A stretch of DNA of 64,000 nt from Diphasiastrum complanatum (lineage: Eukaryota; Streptophyta; Lycopodiopsida; Lycopodiales; Lycopodiaceae). Positions 45,617 through 55,319 of the stretch are shown piece by piece. The stretch lies in NCBI GenBank assembly GCA_029204225.1, contig CM055097.1:70496252-70560251 (forward strand). Reading direction: 5' to 3'. Each line of letters opens with the position of its first letter. Position 1 is the first letter of the stretch. Made by a program: the position numbers and the translations under genes. Below the pieces are notes generated by a model. The model saw only the letters and a list, made by a program, of their open reading frames with translations, was not told the origin of the DNA and ran no database searches.

Positions 45617-47274
45617 AAGTACAAGTGCATTTAAGGCATTGATCTAAACTATACCCAAATTGGCAGGTTTTTGGAAACAAGCTAATATTGAGGTAGCGAG
45701 GTTGAATGGATAGCTAGAACCATCATATTTGTACCAAATCTTGTTGTTGGTTGCAGGTGTACTTTGCACACGTGTGTGGCCATACAAGACCTATTTTGGA
45801 CAGTAAAATTCAGTTTGGTGCATTTTGAGCTTCATACACCCAATTTTGAGTCAATTTAGTGCATTTTTCAAGCTTTCACTTGCATTGTTTTTATTCCATT
45901 GATTTGTTCTTGGTTTAGATCAATCATATAGATGGATTAAAGCTTGTTTACAGTACATTGAAGTTGATTCTCTGATTTTTTGAGTGTACATTGAAGTTGA
46001 GAGAGAAAGAGTGCAATAAACCAAAGATTAAGGAGTGATTTGCAAGGGGAGAGATTGAAATCCATTATACCTTCATTCTAGATTTGTTCAAGAGTGAAAG
46101 GGCTGAGTCTAGAAGCATCTGAATGCTAGAAGACACTCTTGGATCAGTCCTCCAAGTGAAATCTTAGTGAATTTCTAAAGCACAAACACTCATAAAGGCA
46201 AAATCTACCAATACAAGGTGATAAGAATTGTTGGCAAGTACTAGGAGAAAAATTTGAGATCCAAGTCACATTGTTCACCCCTACTCAAGTGTGTGAGTGT
46301 GTTTTTGACTTTAATTAAAGTCATAAATGTGAGTGAGGCATATGTGTTGTGGTTGATCCAAAATTTTCAAGAGATCCTTCCTTTGTAGAGGGCAAGAACT
46401 AATAAATCAATTCTTGACTTTGGTGGAAATTTTGTCTTATTCATTGTGATCAAATCTTGCTAAGTGGCATTAGCCCTTTGTAAGCACATATCTTAGTGAG
46501 AGAGAAGCATCACATTTCTGGAAATTTGAATTTCATTCCAACTCTAAAGAGGTAGAGTCATTGGTACTTGGTGGAGTCCAATAGAGGTGAATGAATTCAA
46601 TTTTTTGAGCAAAATTTTGACATTATATGTATGAAACTCAAATAAGTTCTATTCAACTTTCTTTGTGAGAGTGTGAGGGTCAATTTGTGATCCCATTGGG
46701 AGTCTAGAACAGGGAGGAGTCCATATTTGAGTGTTCATGCATGGTTGGGATCTCTGTGAATCTCTAGATGTCTAATTTTTAAGCTTGGTGAAAAATTATT
46801 GACAAAGATTGTTATCAAACCATTTCATGTCCATTCCAAATCTCAAGAGTGAGATTCTTTGGATCAAGAGGGATTCCAAAAGGGGTGATTGGATCTGATC
46901 TTTGTGTGCTTGAATCAAGTATACATGTCAAGTTTATGTGATCTAGTCTAGATCCTTTTTCTTGTGAAAATTTATGGTATAGTGTTGTCAAATCAAATCA
47001 AATTCAATCCAAATTTCAAGAGTGAGATTATTTGGGTTAAGAGTGAGTCCAAAAGAAGTTATTAAGTTTTATTTTCAAGCATTTGAAAACAAACCCATAC
47101 TTTCTTCAAAAATCTCAAAAGTTGAGTGAACTAGTCAAGAGAAAAGGAAAATCTAGGTGTCAAATCTTTTCAAGTCCATTCCAACTCTCAAAAAGAAGAG
47201 TCATTGGTATTTGTTGAGTCCAATAGGGATGTTTGGATCTGATTTTTGTGATTTGATAGAGTGTTTTTGTCTTA
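45617..47274 (+). other. Long leader of element-2
   Basis: About 1.65 kb without an open frame of note, unusually long for a copia leader. Its 3' half holds the four diverged repeats described separately. Confidence 0.6.
46531..47254 (+). repeat. Four diverged ~80-nt repeats in the element-2 leader
   Basis: Copies start near 46,531, 46,822, 46,992 and 47,166. Each follows the plan TCCATTCCAA-TCTCAA, then AGAGTGAGATT or a variant, TTGG, GAGTCCAA and ATTGGATCTGA. Spacing is irregular (about 290, 170 and 175 bases). They may form a repeated RNA structure or be duplication debris. Confidence 0.6.
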
Positions 47275-47721
47275 GTGACCAAAGAAAAGCTTAGTTCCCA
47301 ATTGACTAGGTTGAAAAGAGATATGATTCAAAATTTGTGGTCTAGATCTTGTGTAGATCCTTCTAGGTTGTTAAATGTGTTCAAATCTAGTTTCTTGAGA
47401 GTCACAAATTACATTTTGAAAAGTCATATCACAAGGTTTTACTTCGTCATCATGGCATCAATAGGTGGCAACCTATTGGAGGCAAGTAAGGATCCTAAAT
47501 GCTACCTTTGTGGCAAAAGAGATCATTTTGTCTCAAGATGCTACAAAAAGAAGACCAATCCATCCAAGGAGAACCAAAGCAAGGGGGCCAAGGTGAAGGA
47601 CGAGGCTTCAAGTTCAAAGTGCAAAGGCAAGAAGGACAAATCCAAGGAAAGGTGTTTCCTTTGTGGAAAGATGCATGAGGCTTGGAGCCTCACAAGGAAA
47701 GATAAATGTCACTTTCATTAA
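47275..47721 (+). CDS. Short gag-like protein with zinc knuckles
   Basis: 148 residues from the first ATG. The likelier start is the Met at 47,452 (MASIGGNLLEASKD), which resembles the gag N-terminus of copia-1 (MATSIGVMLEAND). In copia-1 about 230 residues of capsid region lie between that N-terminus and the zinc knuckle; here the knuckle CYLCGKRDHFVSRC follows almost at once. The capsid domain is therefore deleted. After a Lys/Ser-rich linker a second, damaged knuckle begins CFLCGK. A product would bind nucleic acid but could not form a particle on its own. Confidence 0.65.
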   Translation: MTKEKLSSQLTRLKRDMIQNLWSRSCVDPSRLLNVFKSSFLRVTNYILKSHITRFYFVIMASIGGNLLEASKDPKCYLCGKRDHFVSRCYKKKTNPSKENQSKGAKVKDEASSSKCKGKKDKSKERCFLCGKMHEAWSLTRKDKCHFH

Positions 47722-48700
47722 TGCCACTTGGATTTATTTCATGTCCTTGGAAAGCATTTTTCTTAGAACTTTGGAAAAGTTCAAATTTATTGTTATGATC
47801 CAAGAGAAACCAAGAAAGATTAAGGAGGAGCAATCACAAAATGAAAAAAGTTTCATTTATGCTCTCATGAAATCTTATGAAGAACTATTTTGCTTTGAAG
47901 AGATTTTTGTATCTCAAAGGTGGATTAAGGCAATATTAGTTGAGTGTGATGCCTTAATAGTTAGCAAAGCATGTTCTCCTTGTAAACTTACATTGAATAT
48001 GAAGTCAAGGAAATGGAAATGTCTTCATAATGTTATTTTTGTTGGTTTCAATAAGATCATGAATGATGTGTTCATTCATAATGTTGAAGATTATAAATTT
48101 TCAATTTTAAAGGCAAGTTGTAAACTTCTTATGAGAATAAGTGAAGCATCCAAAGTGGACACTTATATCCATAAGCAAGTAGTTAGCCTTATTGAGATGG
48201 AAATACTTCTTGATTTCAATATTAGAAAAATCATGCCAAGTTGTGGTGATTTTTGGACTTATGTTTCTAGCATAAGTAATGTTGATGATCACATGAAGTA
48301 CACATTATATGATCATGTTTGTTGTGAGCATTTTGAGACATGGAGGTCTCATATTTCCATCAAGGAGGAGCACCAAGAAGTTGATCTTGAGGAGTCATCT
48401 CGAGGTTCAAGTGTGCCAAGGATTGAGGAGGAGAGTCCTTCTCAAGTTATGATTCCAAGAAGAATATCAAGAGACATAGTTGAGATCATATGGCTCACAT
48501 TTCAAGGGAAAGAGGAGCACATTTCAAGTAGTATACATCTCATGTTTGCTTCTCTTATGTCATTTGGTGAATCAATTTGCTTTAGTGAGACTTTTGCATT
48601 TCAAAGTTGGAGTAAAGCAATACTAGTTGAGTATGGTGTCTCTCTTGAGAACATAGTTGATGTTCTTAATGATATGAAATTGATTTTAGATCAATTATAA
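47663..48700 (+). CDS. 345-residue ORF of element-2, internally duplicated
   Basis: An open frame overlapping the gag-like ORF by 59 bases in another frame. It reads like protein, rich in Ser, Ile and Lys, and has no stop over more than 1 kb. Two similar blocks lie about 700 bases apart: FIYALMKSYEELFCFEEIF with WIKAILVECDAL, and later IHLMFASLMSFGESICFSET with WSKAILVEYGVSL. The second follows PRRISRDIVEIIWLTF, which lines up with the integrase-RT linker of copia-1 (PRRTSRERQV... then W-x-x-A-x-x-x-EY). Part of this ORF thus derives from copia linker sequence. The middle (LKASCKLLMRISEASK) is unrecognised. No catalytic motif was seen. Confidence 0.5.
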   Translation: MERCMRLGASQGKINVTFINATWIYFMSLESIFLRTLEKFKFIVMIQEKPRKIKEEQSQNEKSFIYALMKSYEELFCFEEIFVSQRWIKAILVECDALIVSKACSPCKLTLNMKSRKWKCLHNVIFVGFNKIMNDVFIHNVEDYKFSILKASCKLLMRISEASKVDTYIHKQVVSLIEMEILLDFNIRKIMPSCGDFWTYVSSISNVDDHMKYTLYDHVCCEHFETWRSHISIKEEHQEVDLEESSRGSSVPRIEEESPSQVMIPRRISRDIVEIIWLTFQGKEEHISSSIHLMFASLMSFGESICFSETFAFQSWSKAILVEYGVSLENIVDVLNDMKLILDQL

Positions 48701-48721
48701 AGCAAATGGTTATTTCATCAA

Positions 48722-49207
48722 ATGTATGCTCTTGAGTTTTGCAAGAGCATGAGTGAGTTGTCCACTCATAGTGTGAAAATTTGTCTTTTTTCATGTATTG
48801 AGGCAAATTGTAAACTCTTTATGAGAGAAAGTGAATCATCCTCTAAGGAAACTTATCTCCATATTGAAGTATCTAGCCTCATTAGATCTGAGATTATCAT
48901 GGTAACCAAGCATGAAGATATGATACAAACTCTTTGTTATTATAGCATGCATAGTCTTGCCAATGTTGATGAGCCTAATCCTCGAGATCTTGGTAACATG
49001 ATGTTGGATCTTTGTGATCCTCATGAGTCAAGAAGGACTCTTTATTTTATCATGGAGTTGAAACTATTTTCAAGGAGGAGGAGCTTTTGGATTAACCATA
49101 TGCTTCAAGAATGGAACAAATCAATGAAAGAGGTGCTAGGATGGTGCAAAGCTCTCAAGTTCATCAAAAAAGTCAACATCAAAGAGGCACTATCATGGAT
49201 ATGGTGA
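48722..49207 (+). CDS. 161-residue ORF of element-2, second duplicated unit
   Basis: It starts 22 bases after the stop of the 345-residue ORF. IEANCKLFMRESESSSKETY then LHIEVSSLI repeats LKASCKLLMRISEASKVDTY then IHKQVVSLI of that ORF, at a DNA offset of about 700 bases; YYSMHSLANVDE likewise echoes YVSSISNVDD. The two ORFs together look like two tandem units of one sequence, the second having acquired a stop. The C-terminal part (WINHMLQEWNKSMKEVLGW) is unrecognised. Confidence 0.45.
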   Translation: MYALEFCKSMSELSTHSVKICLFSCIEANCKLFMRESESSSKETYLHIEVSSLIRSEIIMVTKHEDMIQTLCYYSMHSLANVDEPNPRDLGNMMLDLCDPHESRRTLYFIMELKLFSRRRSFWINHMLQEWNKSMKEVLGWCKALKFIKKVNIKEALSWIW

Positions 49208-49330
49208 TTTCGGATCAACATCAAGCTCATTGGCTGATCTTCACACCTTTGAACCAGCAAGGATCCATATTAGAAGACCAATTCAGCCCATGGAGTCAAT
49301 CTCAATATCATCATGTTTTTATCAAGTTAG

Positions 49331-49343
49331 TTTTGAGGAGGAG
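49331..49343 (+). other. Polypurine tract of element-2
   Basis: TTTTGAGGAGGAG ends exactly at the 3' LTR start TGTTAAAA. Confidence 0.8.
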
Positions 49344-50147
49344 TGTTAAAATTGGCAAAAGCTAACTTGATCATATCTTGTGAATACCATTATGAGTAGT
49401 ACATATCATCATAAAACATGTGTGGAGCCTGTTCTCACGTGTGAAATAAATGCATTTATCATTTAGATGAGTCATATAGGTTGTACATACCATTTCATTT
49501 GAGATCTAGTGGCTAAAATGGCCAAAATCTAGTTTTCTAGCTATATGCCACTTGGCATCATTTTATTGGTAGGAAAAGCTATTTCACATGGATAGGAGAT
49601 CTCACACGTGCTAAGGACCAATCACATGTGTGAAAACATTAGTAGTAGGTGAGATCCAACTTGTAAAATCAAGGGAGGTGGCTATAAGTTAGGAAACTTG
49701 GTCCATGTGCCATATTGATGATTATTGGTGGATCCTTGATGAGTAGGCACTCTCACACATGCCAAATCAGCTGAGTAAGCATCAGCTCTTGTGTATATAT
49801 GGTGGCTCATTTGGCCATAATTGACAAGAAAGCTAAATCTTGGTTTTGGAGCAATTCTAGTCTACTCTCTCTATTTGTCTTGTGTTTTTATGCATTGATT
49901 GGGTTCTAAGCTTAGTATACTTTATTCTCAGCCTAATGTACGTACTCTGACAGGTTTTCACACGTGTGAAACCAACAAGTACAAGTTTTGATCAATAATG
50001 ATTGTTCTTGTTAGATTCATTTATCTAGATTTGATCTAAATGCTATCTAATCTTGTGTAGATTGATAGGTTGATCTAATCTAACATCCAATCACACTTGT
50101 GGATTTGTTTCAAATCTATTCTTGGTCCATTTTGCTATACTTTGACA
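49344..50147 (+). repeat. 3' LTR of element-2
   Basis: Matches the 5' LTR closely apart from an internal deletion of about 45-50 bp (after CCAACTTGTA) and scattered substitutions. It ends TTTGACA, then TSD TTATG. Confidence 0.95.
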
Positions 50148-50152
50148 TTATG

Positions 50153-52130
50153 AAGCATAAGAAGCAGTTTTGACTTTGATCTACCAGTTTGAAACTCCCA
50201 CATGGCAGGCTATACGTCTCGCACAGGCTGGAAAGCGCAGCACAAGGATTTTAGAAAAAAGATATGCATATTCTGCTTTTTATGCTACCCAAGAATGGGC
50301 ATAATAAGCAGCAAGTATCCATTACGTAGTAAGAAGCTATGCTACATCTGGGTCATTCTTGCAAGAGGCATATCTATAGGAATGAACTTAGTCTCTCTCA
50401 AACTTTTCAATATAGGTATGAGCTACTCAACTTCATTGCTCTTGCCTATATTTCCAAATAGACTACCAATGCTACTATCAAACTCGCAGATTTATGACAT
50501 CAAAAGAGCCACTATTTGATTCAAATTATTTCCCTACTTCAACTGATGATTCTTAGAAGGCGCAACCCATGATAACATAAAACTTACAACTTAAAGACCT
50601 CTCAGTCTTGCCTACCGCTCCTCATTGCCATTGCCAGTGCCATATGTTCAATTTGGAATTGAAGCTAATAACAATTGAGCACACTAACAACAACTTCTTG
50701 CCATTAAACAAGTTTAAAAGTCTTTTAAGTATTTGATTATTTTTTAGGCCACCTTGCTTGGTGTGGCCTCTTACTACTTTGTTTTGTTTGCTTTGGATCC
50801 ACATCCATATCCTAACAATATTAAATTGGGTGCCACCTCCCTTTTAAAATTAGCATATAGTTTTTATGATTTAGTACCACATTACTTTTTTATGAATTGA
50901 TACAAAAGAAAACATATCTAAAGTACACAAATTTGGGTAGGGGACCTTTTGAACTTTGAAAACCAACCATGAAATATGAGACCCAATTTGAGTGGACCCT
51001 ATTCAAACAAATGGGCTAAATATAACTCAAGAGTTAAATATATGATATGAGCATCGCACATAATATTTGTTTCGAGATTAGAAAAAAAAATATTATTTGC
51101 TATATCAAAATTGATAGAGAAACCATAACTTATATAATAGATTAGAGTGAAAAATAGAGAAAAAGTATATCTAAAATAGTTTAGAATCATTCAAAAGTTT
51201 GATTTGTTTCAACACTATCATCATGGCTCTATAACCAAGTAGACATTTTATCTTATTTACATATAGACATCATGGTTGTACCTTAAAAGTTTGACCATCA
51301 TATATTCAAAAGAATCTCTCATTAATCATAGAAAGTAACATGACATGCATGCCATACCAATTTAGGCAAAATGGTTTTTGTGAATAAAAATTATCCCAAT
51401 AATTCTCAACTACAATTGAATCAATAAAAATCAGTCCTTGTTATAGGAACACATATTACATTGTCCTCGTTATAAGTACACATATCATGTTTGAAATGTA
51501 TAGTCACTGGTGTTGCTTGAGAAAATATAACAAAAAGGGTAAACACTCTCAAGTACAAATCATGAATGAAACGGAAAAAACACTATGTTAAGACAATATT
51601 GGCCTAAGTTGGTAGTTTCATATTGTCATATTCCCCTGAAATCCAACGATCCTTAAAGTCTTGTTGCAAATGCCAAAAGGAGTGTTGTGGAGCCAAACCA
51701 CCCAATCAAATATAAACTAAAGCTCAATCAGCTTCACCCCTAAGCCATGGTGATTGAATACACGGACATGAGAATTTTATGGCAACTGAATACCAGAATT
51801 TTGGAAGTGGAATAGGTCAAAATTCTGTAGGTATATATAAACCCCTGGAGCCTAGTAATATTCCTTTCAAAAATGTTATCCATTACTAAACTCTTATTGA
51901 ATTGCTATTGATACTCCTCTACATGCATAAAGTCCTCAATTAGCATGCACTACTCCGCATGTCCTAATTGGAGTGCCCCAACCCTCACAAGGATATTAAT
52001 TACATTTTTGGCCTATTCATAATGGCAAGGATCTCTTTTATGTAAACTTAATTTCAACCTACTTATATGAAATACTAGATGAGTAGTAGGCTTTTCTTGA
52101 AGATCAATAGCAATTCTTTTGTAAAATGAT
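50153..52130. other. Flank of the old copia remnant, then no gene recognised
   Basis: Just after the TSD, the minus strand continues toward the gag of the old copia at 37.5-38.9 kb (GRSKSKLL then HNVHVKKIKEMEHAL when the two insertions are removed). Beyond about 50,250 nothing is recognised. The plus frame 50,202-50,519 and minus frames 50,622-50,804 and 50,999-51,190 show no motif. Confidence 0.4.
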
Positions 52131-52830
52131 AGGTTGATAGCATTTGAGAGCAAGAAACACAATGGACCTCGATTGCAATATACAACTAAAGAAAATGGAT
52201 TATTTGTTGTGATTCATGAACTTAAAACTTAGAGACATCATCTATATGTTAATAAGTTTTAGTCTATATAGATCACCCCTAAAATACTTTTGAAATCAAC
52301 ATGATTCAAGGGGTTGTAAAGCTTGATGGGCTGAGCTTATGCAAGAATTTGATTATGAGATTTGATACATGAAAGATAGCTCTAACCAAGTTGCAGATGT
52401 TCTTAGTCGGATTGGTGAATTGAATGAACTTTTATTCACCCAAATTTCTACATATCTATATCTCTCATTGAGAGGAAACTATAAAAAATGATTTCTATTT
52501 GGTCGGACACGGAAATTGGTAAAGACCAGAATGGAACCAAGGTAAGATCATAGGGATCTCAGCTGTCTAAGAAAGATAAGAAGATTGTAAAATAGTTTGC
52601 CATTCGAAATGGGTTACTATTTCGAAATGGAAAAGCATTTGTACCATGGGATGACAAGATAAAGAAAAAGCTTCTTTTTTAATGTCATGATGATGTACCT
52701 TGTGTAGGTCATTGAGGTATACAAAGATCTTCATACTTGGTCAAAAGAGAGTTTTATTGGCCAAAACTCAAGCCATATGTTGAGTCTTATATTGTCAACT
52801 TGCCAAAGCAAAACACTTAAAGATCAGAGG
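52130..52830 (+). pseudogene. Ty3/gypsy RNase H and integrase zinc-finger remnant
   Basis: Plus-strand segments in several frames: IAFESKKHNGPRLQYTTKEN and LFVVIHELKT (52,137-52,235), the gypsy RNase H middle. WAELMQEFDYEI with NQVADVLSRIGEL follows (52,330-52,415), the RNase H end. GLLFRNGKAFVPWDDKIKKK and YLVKREFYWPKLKPYVESYI (52,610-52,800) are the HHCC zinc-finger region before integrase. Many stops are present, and no integrase core follows. Confidence 0.75.
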
Positions 52831-52849
52831 GCTGCTACTGTCAAAGATC

Positions 52850-53202
52850 GTTCTAGCAATTAGAAAAGCAACTTTACATAGCTTAATCAATCACTCAGAT
52901 ACCTCAAATTGTAAGAAGAGAACATACACCATCTCCAAGAAAGCTTATCTGCAAGTATATCACACAAAGTAAAGTACACAAAATCAAGTAAAGTACATAT
53001 ATACAATCTAGTTTTTGTGGGGTACCGCTGCATGGCAGTTCGGTCCCCGTTACAGGATGTGTGTCCCAACTCTACTCTACATGTGCCGTAAAATTGGCAC
53101 CTCATGCAAACTGTTACACAAACAAAAAATACTCGAAAATACTACTAAAGCTGGAAATAGTCATGGCACTATAAGAGAAAGTCAGACGAACTTATTCTAA
53201 CA
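52850..53202 (-). repeat. Probable 3' LTR of a minus-strand copia
   Basis: On the minus strand the purine tract AAGGGAGAG is followed by TGTTAGAATAAG, the normal start of a 3' LTR. The LTR's far end is not defined; about 52,850 is where gypsy sequence ends. Confidence 0.5.
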
Positions 53203-53440
53203 CTCTCCCTTGAGCCCAAGTTTATCTTTCTTACAAAGAGTTTTTCTCTAAAAAAAACTCAAACTTATTAGTACTTAAAGTTTTAGTAAGTATGTCAGCT
53301 AACTGATCCTCTCTATTCATTAGATAACAATTTCACTTTACTGAAATGATATGTAATCTCTATATGCTTCATGCGTGCATGGAATACATGATTTTTAGCT
53401 AGCTGTATATAGCACTCTAGCTATCACATCTGATTACAGT
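53203..53440 (-). pseudogene. Copia RNase H C-terminus
   Basis: The minus strand reads AKNHVFHARMKHIEITYHFS, then a frame change, then QLADILTKTLSTNKFEF, the standard end of copia pol, and about 45 bases later the polypurine tract and LTR. Upstream pol is missing because LINE sequence begins at about 53,450. Confidence 0.75.
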
Positions 53441-53499
53441 AGGCTTACTCATTACATCCGACATGGCGAGCAAGCCAGCTACTTATGGACTCGCATCGT

Positions 53500-54170
53500 G
53501 GGCCAAGATATTGGTTTGGATAGAGATCTTTTTATTGCAGCATGTTATTTTTCACCAGAGTCCTCGTCCTTTGCTAAAAGTATTGGATTTCCATATTAGG
53601 ACCTCTCACCAGATATTATCAGATTTTTAGAGCGGGAGCATATTCTCCTCACAGGAGATTTCAATGCCCGGACATCTTCGAGACAGACAGAGTTCTTTGA
53701 CACCACTAATCAGCTGTGTGTTTGTGCCCTCAACAGTGATAGACTTGGGGTTACCAGGACCTCCTCTGATAGTTTGGGACCTACTACTTCATATGGTGAT
53801 CATTTACTGCAGTTTGGAGAGGCATATGAGCTAGCCATTTATAATAGCTTACCCAGTTAGCCACATTCAGATAGTTACACATGCCACCCTCATAGTGGAG
53901 GACATAGTGTCATTGACTATCTCATAGGGTCACCATCCTTTATACCCATAGTCTCTGGCTTCCACGTTTCCCCCACCATTTTTTTTAGGCTCACTCATTT
54001 TTCTCCTTCGATATCGGCCACCTTACACTCACTCATTCATCTACACTACCCATGCTTATCCGAGCACCCACGTACACATTTGATCCCAATTACATCACAC
54101 TGTACAAGCAGTCCTTGGCTTCACTTTTACACTCTTTTCCTCATGACAGCCCAGTCGACACCTAGGCTAT
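53500..54170 (+). pseudogene. LINE apurinic-type endonuclease domain
   Basis: One frame reads WTRIVGQDIGLDRDLFIAAC then YFSPESSSFAK, a stop, REHILLTGDFNARTSSRQTE with the Asp/Asn metal-site residues, SYGDHLLQFGEAYELAIYNS, a stop, and TCHPHSGGHSVIDYLIGSPS, where the late S-x-x-D-Y motif is present. FIPIVSGFHVSP ends the domain. Only the C-terminal two-thirds of an exonuclease-endonuclease-phosphatase fold is visible. The family nicks target DNA to prime reverse transcription. A weaker linker-like stretch (TFDPNYITLYKQSLASLLHS) follows to about 54,150. Confidence 0.75.
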
Positions 54171-54179
54171 TTTTCTTAC

Positions 54180-55315
54180 CACCTCTCCCTACATGGCTGT
54201 CGTCGTGGCACCAAGAGTGGCACTGGCGCTGATGGCGCAAGGAGTAGCAGTGCATTGCTGGCACCGAGAACAATCTTGGCGCTAGTGGTGTTGGGAGTAA
54301 AGCTTGCACTGGAAGCTAGCTTTACAACATCCACCCCACCTTTACAAAATCTGATGTCCTCATTAGGTGTCAGATTTGTGCAAAGTTGTCTCCCAATTAT
54401 ACTTAACTACTTTTATGCTACTTGGCACAGTACTCAGTTTAATGGCCACTTTTATTAACATTGTAATTGGCACACCAGAAGTTGGAAGCTCAGCTCTTTA
54501 TATTGGAAAATACATAACTTAAAACTTTGTCTGAAAAAAGCATAGATTTCATATCAATTACATAAAACTCGAGAACCTTATTGACTAGTGACAAAGGCTC
54601 GCTAAAATGAGAAATCTACACATGTGCATGATGGCTCATTATCAATTGTGCCACCCTTGTCACTTCTGCCCTTGACTTTGAAACTCCTTTGAGCTCCAGA
54701 TTTGTCCTTTCCACACTTTGTGTATAGCTCCATGAGCTCCAGATTTGATCATTTTCGCACAGGTATCAAGGCTCCATGGGCCAAAGGACCACTTGGTGTC
54801 TTTTTGTGCCTTTGTATGTTGACTTCTCTCCTTGTCCAAGTCTGATTCTTGCTTTCTTTCATTTGGCTCTTTAAGGTAGGCAAGGATTGAATACTTTGCA
54901 ATGCACTTCTCACTTGGCTCAAAGTAGCTATCTTTGAACCAAACAAATATAATCATTGAGTCGGCCTTAGGTGGTCGAGAGTCGGATGGTTGCACAAGTT
55001 TGATTCGAATACGAAATATCTCTTCATGTTTGTTTGAAGTACTATGTCTCTCGCACAAAACGTGACTTTCACAATTTTGTCACTGCTCAGTTGCCTTACA
55101 CTCAAAACAAAAGGTGTACATCTCGCTTGGCTTCGAGTAGCTGTCTTTGAAGCAGACACATGCACCTAGAGTTTACACTAGTCCGATTCCAATATGAACT
55201 GCCCCTTAGCATTTGTTCAAAGTACCATGTCTCTCTCTCGTGCAAAACTTAACTTTCACAGTTTCTTCCTTGATCAGTTGCTTTACACTTAACACAAATC
55301 GGTGTACTCATTATA
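54180..55315. other. Segment between LINE domains, with a ~200-bp tandem duplication
   Basis: A GC-richer patch at 54,190-54,300 is followed by AT-rich sequence. From about 54,908 to 55,315 a unit of roughly 200 bases occurs twice: TTGGCTCAAAGTAGCTATCT at 54,914 versus TTGGCTTCGAGTAGCTGTCT at 55,125, and AGTACTATGTCTCTCGCACA at about 55,038 versus AGTACCATGTCTCTCTCTCG at about 55,229. The minus frame 54,660-55,058 (132 residues) has no recognised motif. It is unclear whether this belongs to the LINE or is a later insertion. Confidence 0.5.
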
Positions 55316-55319
55316 TTTT

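Larger units (their letters stand above)
44754..50147 (+). mobile_element. Element-2: non-autonomous copia-type LTR retrotransposon
   Basis: A 5.4-kb element with LTRs at 44,754-45,603 (850 bp) and 49,344-50,147 (804 bp; the main length difference is a deletion of about 45-50 bp near 49,660). TSD TTATG flanks it (44,749-44,753 and 50,148-50,152). It has a copia PBS and a purine tract TTGAGGAGGAG before the 3' LTR. There is no protease, integrase, RT or RNase H. The inside holds a long leader with repeats, a shortened gag with zinc knuckles, and two open frames containing a duplicated, mostly unrecognised sequence. It would depend on an autonomous copia for movement. Confidence 0.9.

Noticed and set aside
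54190-54458. Ala/Leu-rich frames in the GC-richer patch after the LINE endonuclease
   Set aside because: The composition comes from GGCGCTGATGGCGC-like words. No motif was recognised and neighbouring frames are equally open.
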